Shown here in pieces: positions 1-9,200 of a stretch of 32,744 nt of DNA (positions are counted from its first letter, which is position 1; each line of letters opens with the position of its first letter). Source of the DNA: Acanthaster planci (Eukaryota > Echinodermata > Asteroidea > Valvatida > Acanthasteridae); assembly GCF_001949145.1 (NCBI RefSeq), contig NW_019091512.1, positions 563,841 to 596,584 of the forward strand, read 5' to 3'. The notes beneath the pieces are model-generated. The model was not told where the DNA came from, searched no databases, and was given only the letters and a program-made list of their open reading frames with translations. Made by a program: the position numbers and the translations under genes.

Positions 1-309
1 TATCGATGAAGCTAGTCTTTGTGTGGTTTAAAGAGAGTTTGTTTGATCGAAACCATAGCGAGACTTGAAAGAGTTCAGAGATAAGAGAGTTGACGAGATC
101 ATCGTAGTTGGGATGAGTATGCAGAATAGTCGTGTTGTCAGCAAATAGAGTAAAAGAGAGAAGAGAAGAGGAACGATGAAGATCATTGATGTAGAACAGG
201 AAAAGGAGTGGACCAAGGATCGAACCTTGGGGAACACCATGCAGAATTGAAAGCCGGTCGGAGTCGCACTTCAATACAGATGTATATTGTTGTCTAGGTT
301 GTCCAGGTT
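1..309 (-). mobile_element. LINE (non-LTR retrotransposon) reverse-transcriptase fragment
   Basis: Read on the minus strand, one frame is open from about position 291 to the left edge and encodes the palm and thumb start of a LINE reverse transcriptase. In order it shows the GVPQGSILGPLLFLFYINDL block, the catalytic motif C region as LFADNTT, and the thumb motif LWFRSNKLSLN followed by KT. These blocks are diagnostic of non-LTR reverse transcriptases. The catalytic FADD pair reads FADN: codon GAC at 137-139 is followed by AAC at 134-136 where a second Asp codon belongs, so this copy is probably dead. The frame becomes unclear above about 291 (an NLDN-like stretch near 300-315 fits another frame). 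The element continues past the left edge. The clade (CR1, Jockey, RTE and so on) cannot be fixed from this piece. Confidence 0.85.
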
Positions 310-1699
310 AACTCTGCATGGCATTTCCATGTTTCCATGGAAATAATCGAGCATCTTCGACAACTATTGCCTGGTTTCTTTGCTCCTAGAAGACAAACTG
401 CCGCTGTGAAAGTTGAGATGAATGCAGAGTTAGCTATTTTTCATCCTAAGCAGTGTTGCATCTTGTTTCAAACTTATGTAATGATTGGAGGGTTGAGTAT
501 TGAGAGGACACGCCAGAACAATTTCTTGTCGCAAATAAAAATATGCTAAGCCTGTAAAACAACGCAGGATAATAAAAGCATACGTATAAATGGAAAAATA
601 TCACAAGGGATACGACCCGACATGCATCGGTGAATTCAAACAATACTACTTATTAATTCCCCACTTGACTGATCGCGTTCATGTACGGTGGTATTGTTTG
701 ATAATGAATAATAAATTAATAAATAGGAGTGGGTTTCGGTTCGGTAATTTGAAACCCTCGCTTTCTTTAATAGAAACCCTTAGGCCTATTTCATGGGATG
801 GACTGTGTACAAACATAAGGATAACAAAGAAAAATGCTGAAATTAAAATTTTATTAAATACATTTCGATGGAACGTTGAACATCAGTACGTATGCAACAA
901 TTGAATTACAAGCTAAGATATAAGAAACGTTGAAAAGAGAGCATAAATGAATATTGCTGTCACTGTTCAATGATTTTGTCATTTAGCAGTTCAAGCATGG
1001 TCATCAAAAGAACCGACTTTTAAGACCAATACAAAACAGGGATGTTAGCACTAGTGCAACTATTGCTGGATAGTTTTTTGCATGTAATTTATATGAAATG
1101 TCACAACTGTACCTCCAAGTCTGAAAATTTCCTGTTTCGTGTATCTGGAGGGTTGTTTCATTCATTTTGAATCTGAAAGATCACAAATAATTTAACAATG
1201 TTGACCGTGACAGAAAAATCAGCTGAACTCTATGTCAAACAAGTAGTTAACTTAAAGAAATCTTTCATCGCCGTATCAATTTAAACTCTGTTTAATTTTT
1301 AATTCAGTTTTGAAATGTAAATTCAATAAAAACCTAATGTTTAAGGTGTTCTTTTTTGCTGTTCTATATTAATGTAACAGTTAACGATAATTTTCAGTAT
1401 TTGGCAAAGGTACACTTTAAGTGAAGTTTATTAAATCGTTTTCCCAGTAACAACATTGAAGTGCACGCTGGCGATTACAACTACAGACATTTTGAAACCA
1501 TATTCGTATCTAAGATGTTTTGGCGGCATCATCATATCTCCTTTATATCAGAGGTATATTTAGCATTATTTTCATGTGTAGAAATGAATGTAATGTTAGC
1601 AATAATTGCGACGAAAAGGGTACTTCTACAGGTTCAATCGAATTGTCACCTCATATTAGGCATGCGCCCCCTACTGAATAGAATGAAAATTCCACCCCA
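310..1699. other. AT-rich intergenic stretch, no gene recognised
   Basis: Short ORFs of up to 104 codons occur here (for example 590-904) but show no family motif, domain or splice structure. Composition is AT-rich non-coding. Nothing further is supported. Confidence 0.6.
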
Positions 1700-2066
1700 A
1701 ACTCGCAGTCCCTTTTTTCCACCGGCAACCAGCCCCGTCTGACACGGTTAATCTGGCGAGGCATTTCGCATCCCTTTTTCAGCCCATTCGCATCTCCTTT
1801 TTTCACCGGCAACCAGCCCCGTCTGACACGGTCAAGCCAGCGAGGCAAATTGCATCCCTTTCTCAGCCCACTCCCATCCCTTTTTTCATCGGCAACCAAC
1901 CCAGTCTGACACGGTCAATCCGGCGAGGCAATTCTCATCCCTTTCTCAGCCTACTCGCATCCCCTTTTTTCACCTGCAACCAGCCCAGTCTGACACGGTC
2001 AATCCGGCAGGGAAATTTGCATCCCTTTCTAAGCCCACCGGCATCCCCTTTTTCACCGGCAACCAT
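1700..2066. repeat. Tandem repeat (minisatellite), 83-84 bp unit, about 4.4 copies
   Basis: The word ggcaacc (tgcaacc in copy 4) recurs at about 1724, 1808, 1891, 1975 and 2058, a spacing of 84, 83, 84 and 83 bases. Each unit has the same order of words: catccctttt, ttttcaccggcaacca, gcccagtctgacacggtcaa, ccggcgaggcaa, and another catccctttctcagccca. Copies differ by scattered substitutions. Because unit length is not a fixed multiple of three, the short ORFs crossing the array are not credible genes. Confidence 0.93.
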
Positions 2067-3484
2067 GCTTCAACACAAACGGAAAATGTGACTTTAAAAC
2101 TGTCCACAATTAAAGTAAGCCTTAATTTCTTGAAATTGGGGACTTGGTCAACTGAGTCCTATTTCAAATATATAATTCAGAACATTGTTTTGCAAGAAAT
2201 ATCCCAGATTCCATAAATAAGGTCTTTGGAATGAATGGAAACCGAATATCAGGAGTTGTACAATAGGGAAAACCATGTGATGAATGAGAGCTTGAGATGT
2301 CAAAATGTAACGCATTTGACTGCCAGTTGTAGTCCTAGTCCTTTGTAATTACAGTCTTCAATCGTCATTGTAAGATCCTAATGGAGTGATTTTCTTGTAG
2401 CTCTGTGAATAAAATAAGTCCCTTTTAAATTAAAGCTTATTTGATAAAATTTTGGACCCTTCATTAAAACCTTTGGCTATACCAATACATAGTTGGGGGA
2501 CGAATAACTGAGGCCCATACAGCTTTATAGAATTTATGTCCCCGGCAGATTTCAAATATTTGGGTATGGCAGAAACAGACCCTTTAGACGGCCTTTTGCG
2601 GCTTTTAGATAATTGATACAAGAAAAAATTCACTTATAATCCAATATACGAGACATGTGGGTTTAATTCTCTTTTTCCATGCAATGTACCGGTAGATAGA
2701 CGGTTATTTAAGTCTGTTTCCTGGCGAATTTTTCTTTCTTTCTTAGTTTAAATTAATTTCTTTCTTTGCGTAGTATTTTTTTATAATAATGTATCACATG
2801 TACAACCCACCAACACAAGAAACGTGTTTTGCAATTAATGAACAAAAGTAATGCCAGGCACGATTGTATCATCGACCAGTCATCCAAGGCTAATTAGTGA
2901 ATCCATTCTTGTATCAGTATGATTGTTGATGTTTGATATGAAACGGCTGCCAAAGAGAACAGGGAAAGGAGTTTATAGAGGAAAAGTAACTATGTCTTGA
3001 AAAGAGTATATTTTATAAATCAATGCCACACCATGTACTATGAGGGCAATGTTCATAATAAACATTGTACATAAAATCGTCAAACTCAGAATAGCACATT
3101 AAAATCATTTTACAAATCAACTTTTTTGCTTATCACAAAAAGGGTGTGGGATGATTCCACGGCCCATCATCCCACCACCAAAGGTGGGGAGATACATACC
3201 CTACCCCTCAGGATTTGTGTAAATGAGAAAAATAAATTATTGGCAACAGTACTTTCCAACATTATTTAGTCGAAGGCACGCCCCAGGAAATACTGTGTCA
3301 ATACTATGGAGGTGACTTTACAACATTCTGTGTTGACCGGTCACTGCTGCTATACCCATTTCACTTTGTTAACCAATCGACTATGGCGATTACCTGACCG
3401 CAAATAACGTGGGCTACTGCCCGTGGCAGCCTGCAACCACCCCCCCCCCCCAGCTCTCGGTTGTTTTTTTATGACAAAAACCGC
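2067..3484. other. Intergenic, no gene recognised
   Basis: AT-rich sequence without a recognisable coding segment. It contains a cytosine run near 3440 (ccccccccccc) just before the putative insertion at 3485. No transposon termini were identified. Confidence 0.55.
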
Positions 3485-4255
3485 AAAACCCATTGTTACG
3501 ATCCCAGTTGATCCAAATCCTTTTGTGTCTCCCTGAAAAGGTAGGTGTGGAATTTACGCGCGTTCCAAAACCTATAAAAGACTCCATAGTCATTGATTTC
3601 GCTCTCTGTCAGTGCCTATATACTTTTAGCATGTGCGTTCCAAAATAGCCAACGTTGGGTCAGCACCTCCTTGTCGTCTACGCCTCGTTACTGCTGGACC
3701 GTGGCCAAGGCTGACACCGCTGAGGGACCGTGGACCCTGGAGTGTCGTGGCTCCATGTGGAAGCCGAATCTCGGGGATCGACACTGACCTGCTTGTCTGA
3801 ACTGGGCTGTTCTGGCGCGGAGGTGCTTGGCCCGACAACCGCGCTCTTTTAGCCATGGCACTGACTGGGCGGGGCCTAATTTTCTTCCTTTCTTGTGTTG
3901 GCTCCTTAAGGTAATTATACTCGGCCGAATACAATTTGCCTCTTTGCGTATTAATATGTTTTTGCCGGCTTGCTAATTTTCATTGTAATTAATTGTGCTT
4001 GGCTCTGCTAATGTAAATAATTTCCTTTTATGCTTTTGACTGTTCAAATACACGGTGTCCTTGCATGAGAAGTTTAAGTTGCAGCAAGCCACTAGATTTA
4101 CTTTGGTTTAATTTACTGCTTTGCTGATTTAAGTTAATAATTAAATGTTATTCCAAATTAGTTCCTTTATTGTCCTTTGCTTGTATGTTTTAGTGTCCTG
4201 GTTCCCGTCTTTTGTTTTGTCTTCTGCCGTACATTCTCCGCACGTAAAACCCATT
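3485..4255. mobile_element. Possible solo LTR or other insertion bounded by 10-bp direct repeats
   Basis: The 10-mer aaaacccatt occurs at 3485-3494 and again at 4246-4255, bracketing about 750 bp. Inside, the first third is GC-rich, starts near tgttacgatccc and carries a good TATA box at 3573-3580 followed by a pyrimidine-rich start-like region. The last two thirds are T-rich. This resembles the U3-R-U5 layout of an LTR, but the right end does not finish in CA in an obvious way, and no internal retrotransposon sequence lies nearby. A chance 10-mer match or an ordinary promoter are alternatives. Confidence 0.25.
3573..3580 (+). promoter_or_regulatory. TATA-box-like element tataaaag
   Basis: A canonical TATAAAAG lies between a GC-bearing upstream part (ttacgcgcgttcc) and a GC-rich downstream segment with a short ORF (about 64 codons) that I do not recognise. 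It could be the core promoter of an LTR-like insertion or an unidentified transcript. Confidence 0.3.
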
Positions 4256-4561
4256 ATAATGAAAAGAGTAAGTTAGGACAGGATTAAGGTACCAACTTTT
4301 ACGACAGTGTGCTGGTAATGTGGGGATATCACGCAGCGCGGTGAGCATTGTTACGCAGAACGGTGAGATCACTCACTGCACTGCAAAACACTCCCTGCGC
4401 TCTCAAACAACTCTCACCACGCTGAGTGGTAACAGCTCTCATCGTGTAGTGAATTGACGAATCTCACCTCGCTGCTTAACGTGGCCTGAATAGAACACCA
4501 TAGATTACACATCTTTGCTGTCCATGTCTGGGTTCATAGGAAATATCATGGTGATCGTATT

Positions 4562-4687
4562 CAGTGGCGTAGATGCTTGCTGGAATGGGAATGACTTGCC
4601 CGGCCATAGAAATTATTTGAAAATCGGGGGTGGGGGTGACACCATAATTATGACGCTATAAATGGGCAATGTTCATGATACACTGAG
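4562..4687. repeat. Dispersed repeat, copy 1 (related copy at 30625-30755)
   Basis: Shares with the distal copy, in the same order, agtggcgta/tgtggcgta, gctgga, atgacttgcc, ggccat, aatttgaaa-like, ggggtg, cataat and ttcatgat/tccatgat. The order and spacing argue for a common repeat family rather than chance. Its class is unknown. Confidence 0.6.
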
Positions 4688-4867
4688 ATGTACATCTGTA
4701 ATATCATTGTATTACACTAGAACGGCATATTTATGGCTGTTTCATTCTCCCTTTTTGAGTGCTATCGACTACCTGCTGGTTGTTAGGAAGTCCGAAAAAT
4801 TCCACCCAATCTGCCTTTTTCTCACCACCAAAAAATTTCGGGATGATTCAATATAGCGCATCCCACT

Positions 4868-4890
4868 CCCTGGTCAAAAAGTGACCAGGG
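4868..4890. repeat. Perfect 9-bp inverted repeat (hairpin)
   Basis: The arms ccctggtca (4868-4876) and tgaccaggg (4882-4890) are perfectly complementary around the 5-base loop aaaag. No associated gene is recognised. Confidence 0.8.
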
Positions 4891-5200
4891 ATGTCCCCCA
4901 TCTCCCCCATGATTTAAGTTCGTGGATCGTGGGCTTGGCATCTCGCCCAGGCCGCAGGTCACATTGTACGCAGTGATCGTCAACCTCTGGTTGGCCTGCT
5001 TTACGGTGAACACCCTGGCTATCCCGCTTGTCGCCGTATTGTCCTTACTGCTGGCCATACGGCTCTCTCGTGTGCGGCACTGAGGATCTGCCTCCTGTCT
5101 CGGATCGGGTTCGGGGTGCCCCTCTGCAACATCACCGCGGTCAACATATGCGCCCTCTAAACATCTCAAAAAGTTAACGCGCGACTTTAGTGTTCATCCA

Positions 5201-5270
5201 ATGGGAGCCTGCAATCAGTGGTGCGTCCGCGTGTATGACGAAGTCACGAACCGGATTTGGAAACGGCTTC
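5201..5270. repeat. Dispersed repeat, copy A (related copy at 18633-18697)
   Basis: The words atgggagcctgcaatcagtg and gtgtatgacgaagtcac followed by ggaaacggct recur with a few substitutions and a small insertion in intron 6 of the RARS2 gene. This is an unclassified dispersed family. Confidence 0.65.
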
Positions 5271-6637
5271 AACAAGAGTGCGCGATAGTGTGCCCTAACA
5301 GCGCAGCCATACGTTGACTCGTTACGTACGTTGAGGTTCTTGCTTATGAAATGTGATCGCATACCCACTCTTTGTCGGTGATACCCAATTGAGTTATGTA
5401 ATGATGTCGCCAAGACCTCCTCTCAACCGTCTTGGTGATGGAAAAACAACCCACAATTAAGAAAAAGGAGATCGTGTAGTAAACAATATCACTTGGCCAA
5501 GAGACATCCCTGCATCGAGTCCCCTAAGGTGTACTTTCCTTGGACACACAGGCAGTTATGAAGCCACCCTCGGCCAGCTCAATGTTTACCGTTATCTTCG
5601 ACCAAAAATAGTCGAAAAATGTCACCAGCGACAACTGAGTAAATACTGGGCTCCGGAGCCTGGTGCTAAATTGTTGACTAAATGGTCCAACCATTCCACG
5701 ATTGATTGCATGCAGTTGGACGAACTGTGTAGTAGTCGTCGCTCAAATTTGTCCTACTGTGGGAGTCCATAACGTTTGTAAACAGCACAACGCTCCCTAA
5801 ATAGGTCATACAAGCCCCAAAACAACTTTGTTCAGGCCTGAGTACACACATACCTTCAAGTCGTATACATTTATTTTTTTTGTGTTAGCGATTTATGCAT
5901 TGTTCATCGCAAAAATATCTTTCAACCATTAGCAACATGTACAGTCATTCAGGTCTTGAGTCCGACAACAAAGTGATTCCCCCCCCCTAATCTGTAAAAG
6001 CCACGGCAAGGGAAGGAGCTTTTCTGTTTTTAATGATGTTGGCACTTAAAAAATGGCAAACAAAATGGCCAGCATGTCCCTAGAGACCGGCAAGTTGCCT
6101 CTCCTACCCCAGATGGATACGTTCTATGCCCCCGCCTTTTATTATAGGAAAGATATTCCTAAAGATTAAACGTTTTCCAAATTACAGTTTTTCGTTGATG
6201 TTATTTACTATTGAACAGGTTTTAGACATCCTTACTATTCTAGCTAACTATAGTATGTTAATTTAATACACTGAAACCTTGAATAGTGCAATCATAGTTG
6301 TCAAAGGCATAATATCAATAAGTAAACATCTTGTGGCATATTGATGGAGAACAGTTACATGTACCTGGAAAAAAATTCAAAATGAAATTTGCAGTCGGTC
6401 CATCACTTGGTAGGTAATGCTTCAACCAAGGCGCTCCTATCTGTATTTTGTCAATCTGTTCTGCTACCTTAAAGTGGTCCTACCTCTTCTCTATAGTGCC
6501 GCATGGTTAATCATTAACTGTTGAAGATTTAAGAGTTGTGCGATCCCTTCGTGACAGGCGAAGATAAACAAACAGAGAAATCGAACCTGGAAAGTGCAGG
6601 GAGAGAGTTGCTGTTGGCATTCCGAGCAGTTTTCACG
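5271..6637. other. Intergenic region upstream of the GPCR, no gene recognised
   Basis: No coding segment is supported. A minus-strand frame of 79 codons at 5174-5413 overlaps the dispersed repeat and is not credible. The bases just before 6638 are open in the GPCR frame from 6536 but contain no in-frame ATG, so they are taken as 5' untranslated sequence. Confidence 0.55.
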
Positions 6638-7639
6638 ATGGACGGCAACGTGGGACAGTTAAGTTTCATTAACGGCTCTATTGCCCCAGACTCTGATCCG
6701 TCTGAAGACGACAGCCTGGATGGAATAGTTGTGATTGCTATGTACCTGGCTCTGTTGTCTGTTGTCGGTTTCATCGGGAACATCTTGGTGATGGTCTCGG
6801 TAGCCATCTCGCCCAAGCTACGGACGACGTCCTACGCGTTCATCGTCAACCTGAGCGCGGCCGACCTACTGATCAACGCCATCGTGACTCCTCTCGTGGT
6901 GGTGTCGTTCTTCAATTCTGGCTGGCCGCACGACCTCTTCTGGTGCCGGTCGCTGTGTTACCTGCTTCTCCTCTCGGTGGGCGTGTCCCTGCAGACGGTG
7001 ATGGAGATTGCCGCCAGCCGCTACTGCTTCGTGTCGCGCCCCCGCCAGACGTACCGTAAGTACTTCCGTTGGAGGGTCGTGGCCGTCCTCCTGGCCCACA
7101 ACTGGCTGGCGCCACTGCTGTTCATCTTCATCCACAGGTGGAGTGGCTTCAGCGGCATCCAGTACCACCCCGTGCTCCGATTTTGCTTCCTGAAGTACTC
7201 GGGTAACCCGGAGTTCTGGTACATTAACGGCATCATGCTCTACTTCTTGGCGACCTGCTTCCTCCTCATCCCGTGCCTCTACTGCATGGCTTGCCGCACA
7301 CTCTACGCCAGCCGGAGGCGCGTCCGTCCAACTTTGTCTAAGCAGAACCCAGGATCCTCCGACCACCGGCCAATTCTCCGGTCTGCAGAAGTCAAGTTTA
7401 CCAAGATGATGGCCCTCATCTTTATCCTTCTCATGATCTGCTGGGCACCCATCTGCATTATGCACTTCTTCGCTGTCGATGCCCTCTCTCATCGTCTCGG
7501 GATCGTCCTTCTCCTTACCAACTCGTCCGTCAATCCTTTTGTGTACGCTTGGCTCAACACCCACTTTAAAAGAGCTTACAAGCGCATTTTACTTTGTGGC
7601 AAAGATCAAAGAGGTAGGGTCAAACCACTCATAGTTTAG
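6638..7639 (+). CDS. Intronless class A (rhodopsin-like) G-protein-coupled receptor, orphan
   Basis: This 333-residue seven-helix receptor sits in one exon. Seen features: N-glycosylation site NGS at 12-14; TM1 about 30-54 with GN at 47-48; TM2 with NLSAADLL (Asp76); TM3 starting at Cys103, which can pair with Cys183 in the second extracellular loop; SRY at 127-129 in place of DRY; TM4 with Trp156; TM5 with Pro212; TM6 with CWAP 268-271; TM7 with NPFVY 299-303; an amphipathic helix 8 ending near Cys320, a possible palmitoylation site. ATG 6638 is chosen because it is the first in-frame ATG and has A at -3 and G at +4. By eye the closest groups are melatonin, GPR84 and Tre1/moody-type receptors; the ligand is unknown. 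The middle of the gene is much more GC-rich than its flanks, consistent with coding bias. Confidence 0.93.
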   Translation: MDGNVGQLSFINGSIAPDSDPSEDDSLDGIVVIAMYLALLSVVGFIGNILVMVSVAISPKLRTTSYAFIVNLSAADLLINAIVTPLVVVSFFNSGWPHDLFWCRSLCYLLLLSVGVSLQTVMEIAASRYCFVSRPRQTYRKYFRWRVVAVLLAHNWLAPLLFIFIHRWSGFSGIQYHPVLRFCFLKYSGNPEFWYINGIMLYFLATCFLLIPCLYCMACRTLYASRRRVRPTLSKQNPGSSDHRPILRSAEVKFTKMMALIFILLMICWAPICIMHFFAVDALSHRLGIVLLLTNSSVNPFVYAWLNTHFKRAYKRILLCGKDQRGRVKPLIV

Positions 7640-8604
7640 GGGAGTAGTGCCTGGTATTAGCAAGCTTACCCAGGAATTTGGCTGCCCCATGCCCAATTTT
7701 TGAAACTCGGTGTGCATGTAAAAACACTCCTTATCTGTGCTAATGTGAAATTTCAACTCAATCTGACAAATGGTTTTGTTTCGGTCATTTAAAGCAATGA
7801 TGTGGATACTGTAACAGACAATGGCAACATAACCATTTAGGGCCCAGAATTGTCAAAGGGCTTATGCCAACAGAAGCAGATTTGCATTATTATACAGTAT
7901 ATTGTTGCTGTCTTTGTTTAGGAGAAATGTTGTATAGAATCACTTACAGATGTTAATATAAAGTTCCCGACGCCAAAGTGATTGGACAATTTTAAATGGA
8001 CAACATGGGACTTCGTATCCGAGGAGAGTTACCTGACGTGGATGTTGACATTCTGTTTCCTTGCTGTTTTCCATGTGGTAAATGTACACAGGAAAAAAGT
8101 GCATCAATACGTTTATATGACGTCTTTTCCCCTTATGTGTAGCACTTACCCCGGCTAAAGATCAATCTCGCTTTCAAGCAAAGAGCAATTACTTTGCAGT
8201 AAACATTAGCAATCACATAGCTTGATATTAAAGTAGCATTATTGTTGTCCAGTTTGAAGCAGCTAAATTTAATTGAAAGTAATCTCAAATTCAAAATCAA
8301 CGCGGGTTGTCAGAACTGTCTCTTAAACACGCATAAGTGTTAATCTTGAAATAACTTAGAAAGCAAATGAAACAATATTGGTACTCTAATAAGGTTGCAT
8401 GCATGGTTCTGGTTTGATATTATATGTGCAGGATGCTCTATTCTTGGGCGTCAATGGGGGGGGGGCAGGAAGATAGGGTCTCACGACATATTTTGTGAAG
8501 GGGACGGATATGGGAATTTTCTCCTGCCGCATATAATTTTGACCTTGTCATTCTGGCTTGTGCGTCTCAAAGATCTTCCCAAATGTTGATCGTTTCACAG
8601 TAGT
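7640..8604. other. 3' flank of the GPCR, no gene recognised
   Basis: AT-rich sequence that must hold the receptor's 3' untranslated region. No clear AATAAA signal was found close to the stop codon. A run of guanines occurs at about 8455-8466. No coding segment is supported. Confidence 0.5.
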
Positions 8605-8736
8605 GCGCCTCCATGAGTTTGCAACGCATTGGCCAAACACAATGCACGAAATCTGTCGACCCGATGCCCGTTTGGAAAGGGTCGACAGATTTCGCGCGTT
8701 GTGATTCGCCGACAAGTAGCAAACTCTTGGAGGCGC
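8605..8736. repeat. Long imperfect inverted repeat (132 bp; MITE-like or hairpin transcript)
   Basis: The outer arms gcgcctccatgagtttgc (8605-8622) and 8719-8736 pair at 17 of 18 positions. The inner arms 8638-8662 and 8679-8703 pair at 23 of 25, through words such as gaaatctgtcgaccc. Between them is a 15-nt bulged stretch pairing about half its bases, and the loop is 16 nt. Overall about 48 of 58 positions pair. This could be a small foldback/MITE element or a structured RNA precursor. No target-site duplication is evident. Confidence 0.88.
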
Positions 8737-8991
8737 AATCGCTCTTATTTTATATTGAAGTGATACACTCTTCCTTGATGATAACAGTGTAATTGTATGG
8801 TGTTTAATTTTGCTTCTGAAAGAGTTATCATGTACATATAAAGCTAGTTCCGTAAAACAGCTACTATTAAAAACATCGATTTGTCGATCAATTTTTAGTC
8901 TTATTGCACTCCAATATTAAACAGGATGCTCAGAGATCCAAGAATTGACGGTCCGTTCAGACTCCATTCAACAAAGAAGCCCACTGTACTT

Positions 8992-9200
8992 TCAAATCGA
9001 ACCGGCGGCAATTACAAGTGGGACTATCACACCCGATATCACAAACTCAACGACGATTGCCGCAACAGCAGAGTACTTAACTGTCGTCGATGCCCTCGGT
9101 GAGCCATTGTAGTCGTCATCGTCATTCCGCGCACGCACCTGCAGACGGTAACCAAGGGGAAGAAGTGTTTTCATAAATTCAGCCGTGTCCGAATAAAGTA
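8992..9200 (-). CDS. Likely 3'-terminal exon: half fibronectin type III domain plus hydrophobic C-terminus
   Basis: On the minus strand a splice-acceptor-like ctgattcacag is followed by two bases completing a codon and then 68 codons to a TGA at 8992-8994. The first ~40 residues look like the second half of an FnIII domain: LYSDTAEF, then LLPLGYRLQVRARND, then NGSPRASTTV. A hydrophobic stretch of about 21 residues (VAAIVVEFVISGVIVPLVIA) follows and the chain ends a few residues later. That ending resembles a GPI-anchor signal or a tail-like membrane segment, as in surface adhesion proteins. The phase fits a split FnIII domain. I could not find convincing upstream exons, so this may be a complete gene's last exon or a pseudogene scrap. 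Confidence 0.42.

Noticed and set aside
590-904. 104-codon + frame
   Set aside because: AT-rich, no motif, no splice support, no neighbouring coding evidence.
1651-1899. 82-codon minus frame with a repeated RRGWLPV motif
   Set aside because: The repetition is just the 83-84 bp minisatellite read in translation; unit length shifts frame between copies.
3626-3934. 102-codon minus frame and overlapping 64-codon + frame
   Set aside because: Both follow from high GC in the putative insertion; neither shows a recognised domain.
4333-4476. Imperfect inverted pair gcagcgcggtgag / ctcacctcgctgc
   Set aside because: Only 13 bases with one mismatch and no extension of the pairing inward; not enough to call an element.
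6866-7564. 232-codon minus-strand frame within the GPCR
   Set aside because: It is the antisense shadow of the GC-rich receptor exon; its composition (many H, E, R, V) and lack of any motif fit a by-product of codon bias on the other strand.
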